Source: Pararhizobium_B sp963760965
Lineage (GTDB): Bacteria; Pseudomonadota; Alphaproteobacteria; Rhizobiales; Rhizobiaceae
DNA: 64,000 nucleotides
NCBI GenBank assembly: GCA_963760965.1
Contig: CAVXEW010000005.1
Span: forward strand, 201,738 to 265,737
Reading direction: 5' to 3'
Shown: piece by piece, positions 61,732-64,000 of the stretch
Numbering within the stretch: the first letter of the stretch is position 1
How the letters are laid out: each line of letters opens with the position of its first letter
The notes under the pieces: model-generated
Database searches by the model: none
Told to the model about the DNA's origin: nothing
What the model saw: the letters and a program-made list of their open reading frames with translations, nothing else
Position numbers and translations under genes: made by a program

Positions 61732-63195
61732 TCAGGTTCCTTCGTGATCCGAACCGGCCTCATCGTGTTCAAATATCCGATCACCGTCATCCGAAGACGG
61801 CGTCCGGTCCATCGCGCTGTCCCGGAGAACCTCTGTGTCGACGTCCGATTCCGGCTCGGTGTCAGAGTCCGAATCGCTGCTCTCCGGCTGCATCGCGGCG
61901 GACCCCGCACCTCCGGGCTGCGCGAGCTGGCCGTGAGGGGAAGAGACCAGCATGCCGTGCTCGTGATCTTCCGACACAAAAAGCTGGAAATTGCTTGGAT
62001 CCCAACCGCGATTGCTTGCCATGTAGAGGCCCCCCTCTGCCAGCGAGGGCTGCACTGAGGCGCCCGCCCCCCTCAGGGCCTCGAACAAATCCGTCTCGCT
62101 AAGGCGAGCCGGCCCGTCGCTCGCATCGTTGTCGAATGAAGGGGACGTCGTCGCGGACACCGCCCGCCGGTCATCTGCCGGATCGGCCAGGTCCGGAGCG
62201 CGGCCAAGCGGCAGCATCAGTTCATGCAGGGCCGTTTCATCGTGATCCTGGTCGGGCGACATCGCAAGCTGATAATGGCTCGGATCCCAGCCGCGCCTGC
62301 CTGCCATGTAAAGTCCGCCCTCTGCCAGCGAGGGCTGGACGGAGGCGCCCGCCGCCCTCAGGGCTTCGAACAAGTCCGTCTCGCCAAGGGGGGCCGGCCC
62401 GTCATTCCTGTTGTTGCTGAATGAAGAGTAGGTCGTCGCCGGCGATGCCGGCTGCTCACCTGCGGGATCGGAGTGGGGAGCATCACCTGCGTCGCCGCCG
62501 CGCTCATCCGGCGTCGGGAGCACATTGGCCTTCTCCTCGAATTCCCGGACCCGGAGTGCCCTGAAGCCGTGCAGGATCGCTGCGGGCGTGAATCTCTCCT
62601 TGAGCCGGCTACATTCCTTTTCGCCGATCGCCGCCTCGAGGTGCCTCTCGAAAGCCGCCGCATCGTCGCAGTCGAACGGCGATATTTCGCCCAGTTCGGG
62701 ATAAGCCGTGAGAAAGCTCTGCGCCGAGGGAAAAGCTGCCAGAAAAGCCGCGATATTCCCGGCGGCCCTGGGCTTGCCCTCGCCGTCTTCCGCCAGTTCC
62801 TTCACGGCCCACAGCACGTCCTCCGGCGCGTAATCCTTCATCGCGGCACACGGAAAAGCCGCAGGATCGATTGCGCTCATGAGGATCTGGCTCAGGTCGA
62901 TGCCGCGCAGCCCTGGAAACCTCTCGTAGAGCTTCTCCGGCGACGGCAGGTTCGAATGCGCGCGCGCATTCGAGGCCGGGGTCGCTGAGGCCGGGGACGG
63001 CTGCGTCGCCGTCCATTGCCCCTGGCCAATGTGGTGGAACTGCCCGTCCGCTCCGCCCTGCGTGGCGGGAGCCGAAGTCGCGCCGGCGTTGCCCGGCGCG
63101 CTGCCGGCCGTCGCCGTGGTGTTTGTCGTTGTCGTCGACGTGCGCATCGTCCCGCTTCTTTCGCGCGCGTCGCTGTTTCTAATCGGATCACCCAT
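61732..63195 (-). CDS. acidic low-complexity protein with two 95-residue repeats (effector-like)
   Basis: Unrecognised protein of 487 residues. Residues 1-85 are rich in Ser, Thr, Ala, Pro and Gly and look disordered. Residues 86-225 are a folded, helical region (SPEKLYERFPGLRGIDLSQILMSAID...). Two tandem repeats at about 252-346 and 347-441 share ETDLFEALR.AGASVQPSLAEGGLYMA..RGWDPS..QL with a 95-residue period. The tail (about 439-487) is strongly acidic. There is no signal peptide or membrane helix. A disordered N-terminus, internal repeats and an accessory location resemble type III or type IV effectors of plant-associated bacteria. No secretion genes or promoter box were seen. ATG 63195 is preferred because AAGGAA lies 8-9 nt upstream; ATG 63201 is possible. 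Confidence 0.7.
   Translation of the reverse strand: MGDPIRNSDARERSGTMRTSTTTTNTTATAGSAPGNAGATSAPATQGGADGQFHHIGQGQWTATQPSPASATPASNARAHSNLPSPEKLYERFPGLRGIDLSQILMSAIDPAAFPCAAMKDYAPEDVLWAVKELAEDGEGKPRAAGNIAAFLAAFPSAQSFLTAYPELGEISPFDCDDAAAFERHLEAAIGEKECSRLKERFTPAAILHGFRALRVREFEEKANVLPTPDERGGDAGDAPHSDPAGEQPASPATTYSSFSNNRNDGPAPLGETDLFEALRAAGASVQPSLAEGGLYMAGRRGWDPSHYQLAMSPDQDHDETALHELMLPLGRAPDLADPADDRRAVSATTSPSFDNDASDGPARLSETDLFEALRGAGASVQPSLAEGGLYMASNRGWDPSNFQLFVSEDHEHGMLVSSPHGQLAQPGGAGSAAMQPESSDSDSDTEPESDVDTEVLRDSAMDRTPSSDDGDRIFEHDEAGSDHEGT
61948..62442. repeat. tandem 285-bp repeat in the effector-like gene
   Basis: The sequence at about 62158-62442 recurs 285 bp lower at about 61948-62157. Matching points are gaatgaag/gaatgaaggg at 62419 and 62134, and the M-A codons at 62306 and 62021. 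The two copies have diverged at many bases while keeping the protein core, so the duplication is not recent. Confidence 0.9.
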
Positions 63196-63410
63196 CTTCA
63201 TTCTTCCTTTTGCCGAGGCGAAATATTTTTGCAAAATCCGGAGTTGGTTCGGGGCCCCGGGATATTCCGCCGTCCCGGACATGACGGCGGCAACCCGACT
63301 TCCAGCCGCGCCGCGGTGCATATCGTCGAAGATGAAACTCAATGGCATCCGGCGTCGCAGACGATGCCGGCAAGACCCTGCAACAAGTCATCTTCCTCTA
63401 CGCAATTTGG

Positions 63411-64000
63411 CTATATCACTACGAAATTCATTATTTCATCATGTATCTCTGACATTGTTACTTCATCCGAATCCATCCTTCTGTAATATGCGAGCGTATA
63501 TACCCACAATCCAAAAGCCTTTCTTTCAGCCTCGTCGCCATACCATCCCGTTTCGACAGAGAACGCCTCACGATACGCTTCATGCCTGGAGAGGAACTGA
63601 AGCTTCGTTCGTTCGGCGAAGGCGCGGGCAGCTCTCACCTGGTCGGTTGCCTTGTAGTCGGGGCCGACTGGCCGGGGCAATTTTGGCCAGATGGCCCGCG
63701 CCCCACTCACGAACGCCATTACCCCCTTGCTGAAACCGCCCTCATAAATGGCGAGCAGCGATGGAACCATCGCCTTGAGATAGTCGTCATCGCCGAAGGT
63801 GTGGCTTGCGCTGATGTCCCTGAGATAGCTGTACATCACCCAATTTGTCATATGATGTACAACCATTAAATATGTATAATTATAAAATCTTCTCAGGTTA
63901 CCCACATTTGACTGCAATATATTATAGATATCATACTTCTTATTGACAAGCATCTCCATCATTTTATTTGATATTAATATTTTTAGCAATTCACTATAGA
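63411..64000 (-). CDS. unrecognised ORF, AT-rich 5' part, possibly continuing beyond the window
   Basis: A protein of at least 192 residues that I do not recognise. The frame is open to the window edge; TTG 63989 is the first possible start and ATG 63962 another. The first 60 residues use AT-rich codons and are full of Ile, Asn, Lys, Tyr and Met (KKYDIYNILQSNVGNLRRFYNYTY). The second half returns to high-GC codons (GVMAFVSGARAIWPKLPRPVGPDY). The composition is mostly helical without signal peptide. It lies 215 nt upstream of the repeat protein on the same strand and may be its partner. The mixed base composition suggests transfer or fusion. Confidence 0.5.
   Translation of the reverse strand, partial: YSELLKILISNKMMEMLVNKKYDIYNILQSNVGNLRRFYNYTYLMVVHHMTNWVMYSYLRDISASHTFGDDDYLKAMVPSLLAIYEGGFSKGVMAFVSGARAIWPKLPRPVGPDYKATDQVRAARAFAERTKLQFLSRHEAYREAFSVETGWYGDEAERKAFGLWVYTLAYYRRMDSDEVTMSEIHDEIMNFVVI

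Noticed and set aside
63196..63410. tts box (TtsI site) upstream of the effector-like gene
   Set aside because: No GTCAG-type tts consensus could be read on either strand.

Overview
The window looks like a chromosome segment of a high-GC Hyphomicrobiales (Rhizobiales) alphaproteobacterium. The signs are a histidine-tRNA ligase and fumarase of rhizobial type, the HisZ plus short HisG arrangement, a groESL operon behind a CIRCE/heat-shock promoter, and the order lpxK-waaA-acyltransferase-DUF4170-cysQ-pmbA together with DUF2093, DUF2778 and DUF3422 genes typical of that order. No rRNA, tRNA, CRISPR array or insertion sequence was recognised.

Layout. 1-7.3 kb is a co-directional galactoside cassette: alpha-galactosidase, sugar dehydrogenase, 2-keto-3-deoxygalactonate kinase and aldolase, lactonase, beta-galactosidase. 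It follows the oxidative De Ley-Doudoroff logic, but both glycosidases and probably the aldolase start carry single-base insertions. 7.4-12 kb holds queF, a non-pyrrolysine MttB-family methyltransferase with a divergent LysR regulator, and a GGDEF-EAL protein. 12-31.9 kb is mostly housekeeping: mutL, the lipid A/Kdo block, a Kef-type antiporter, rsmD-rluB, tadA, ileS, ribF. Two genes here carry in-frame tandem repeats (rluB; and ileS, with a palindromic 93-bp unit). 32-37 kb contains groES-groEL with clear control signals, a PAS-like small protein, fumC and a doxX gene with a strongly patterned promoter.

37-41.5 kb is a histidine/tRNA region: hisG-hisZ, a SIS-domain isomerase, and a hisS copy whose middle is frameshifted, AT-richer and interrupted by stops. 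41.5-50.7 kb is rich in envelope functions: a DUF2778 protein behind a 460-nt hairpin-rich leader, a small secreted protein, LemA-DUF2207, DNA glycosylase Tag, two tandem L,D-transpeptidases and a serine carboxypeptidase. 50.7-61.7 kb is devoted to 2-hydroxyacid oxidation: glcD-glcE-(small membrane protein)-glcF facing a LysR gene, then DUF3422, then a GntR regulator with lutABC.

The last 2.3 kb differs in character. It has an acidic, low-complexity protein with two 95-residue repeats that resembles a secreted effector, and an AT-rich unrecognised ORF that reaches the window edge. This looks like the beginning of an accessory region. The least explained items are this terminal pair, the palindromic repeat inside ileS, the damaged hisS and the structured leader at 41.6-41.8 kb.
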